DNA of 64,000 nt from Calothrix sp. C42_A2020_038 (GTDB lineage Bacteria > Cyanobacteriota > Cyanobacteriia > Cyanobacteriales > Nostocaceae), in NCBI GenBank assembly GCA_015272395.1, contig JACYLQ010000046.1:1-64000 (forward strand). The letters are read 5' to 3'. The notes beneath the pieces were generated by a model. The model saw only the letters and a program-made list of their open reading frames with translations, ran no database searches and was not told the origin of the DNA. The translations under genes were made by a program, and so were the position numbers. This document shows, piece by piece, positions 63,782 through 64,000 of the stretch. How positions within the stretch are numbered: position 1 is the stretch's first letter; each line of letters opens with the position of its first letter.

Positions 63782-63992
63782 ATAAGTTTTGGGGTGCTAG
63801 TTGGCAACAGATGTAGCGGATGTAACGAATGGGTTATTGGTTACAAACAAGATTCAGTTATTTAAAATCAATTATCCCTTCGGGTTCGCCAGTTTGGCGG
63901 GACCCAAACTGACACCGCGCTACCTGGTCTCACCGTTACATCCGTTCATCATCCGTTGCCAATCTTTGCCCCAACACTTTTGACTATCTAAT
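63777..63992. mobile_element. Composite MITE-like element D at the end of pepP
   Basis: Terminal inverted repeats ATTAGATA (63777-63784) and TATCTAAT (63985-63992) extend into AAGTTTTGGGG / CCCCAACACTTTT. The core (63801-63880) is the reverse complement of element B; a second, GC-richer stretch (about 63880-63940) appears to be a nested insertion. It includes the pepP TAG stop. Confidence 0.65.
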
Positions 63993-64000
63993 TACACTTA

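Noticed and set aside
1-64000. CRISPR array
   Set aside because: No regularly spaced repeat-spacer pattern; the tandem repeats at 7701 and 36230 are contiguous heptamers without spacers.
1-64000. tRNA or rRNA genes
   Set aside because: No cloverleaf with TTCRANNC-type T-loop and acceptor stem, nor rRNA signatures, were found by eye; a tRNA scan would settle it.

Overview
The window looks like chromosome from a filamentous, heterocyst-forming-type cyanobacterium (order Nostocales; Rivularia/Calothrix/Nostoc relatives are plausible, species not determinable here). The main support is a complete hormogonium motility locus (hmpF / hmpABCDE), a Tab2-type photosynthesis translation factor, an SLH/OprB porin, hopanoid side-chain genes hpnJ-hpnK-hpnI, Uma2 and CLC-USP proteins, and AT-rich DNA (about 38-40% G+C by eye). 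GGCGCC occurs about 75 times by eye, whereas the usual cyanobacterial HIP1 octamer GCGATCGC is seen once. No tRNA, rRNA or CRISPR array was found.

Layout. 0.3-13.0 kb: the coiled-coil polar protein HmpF diverges from hmpA-hmpB-hmpC-hmpD-hmpE, a chemotaxis-like pathway (PatA-like, CheY, CheW, MCP, CheA) expected to control type IV pilus motility. 13-21 kb: single genes (cupin, secreted prolyl oligopeptidase, Uma2, small secreted protein, ParB-like DNA-binding protein, XRE regulator, alpha/beta hydrolase). 21-22 kb: a D12-class adenine methyltransferase abutting a broken antitoxin gene. 22-37 kb: mostly core genes (CLC channel, TldE/PmbA, Tab2, porin, threonine synthase, hypotheticals). 37-41 kb: the hopanoid genes, carrying short inverted-repeat elements. 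41-47 kb: TPR proteins, AbrB-type membrane protein, a photolyase remnant, a SprT-like metalloprotein, transposase debris and a GIY-YIG nuclease.

47-62 kb is an accessory, defence-like island. In order it holds an ImmA/IrrE metalloprotease with a PIN-like partner, a HigB/HigA-type toxin-antitoxin pair, a HerA ATPase with a NurA nuclease, and a compact seven-gene operon: DUF6932 nucleotidyltransferase-like protein, XRE-ImmA/IrrE fusion, DUF4186 protein, radical SAM enzyme, DPPW methyltransferase-like protein, ASCH protein and P-loop kinase. Three identical 20-bp palindromes lie in intergenic DNA of the island. The island ends in an IS4-type transposase fragment that abuts a truncated acyltransferase, then pepP. 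The seven-gene operon is my best candidate for an undescribed system: its parts resemble a nucleotide or nucleic-acid modification pathway under an IrrE-type switch, but that function is inference.

Translation starts were chosen by eye and several genes have alternatives, stated in the entries.
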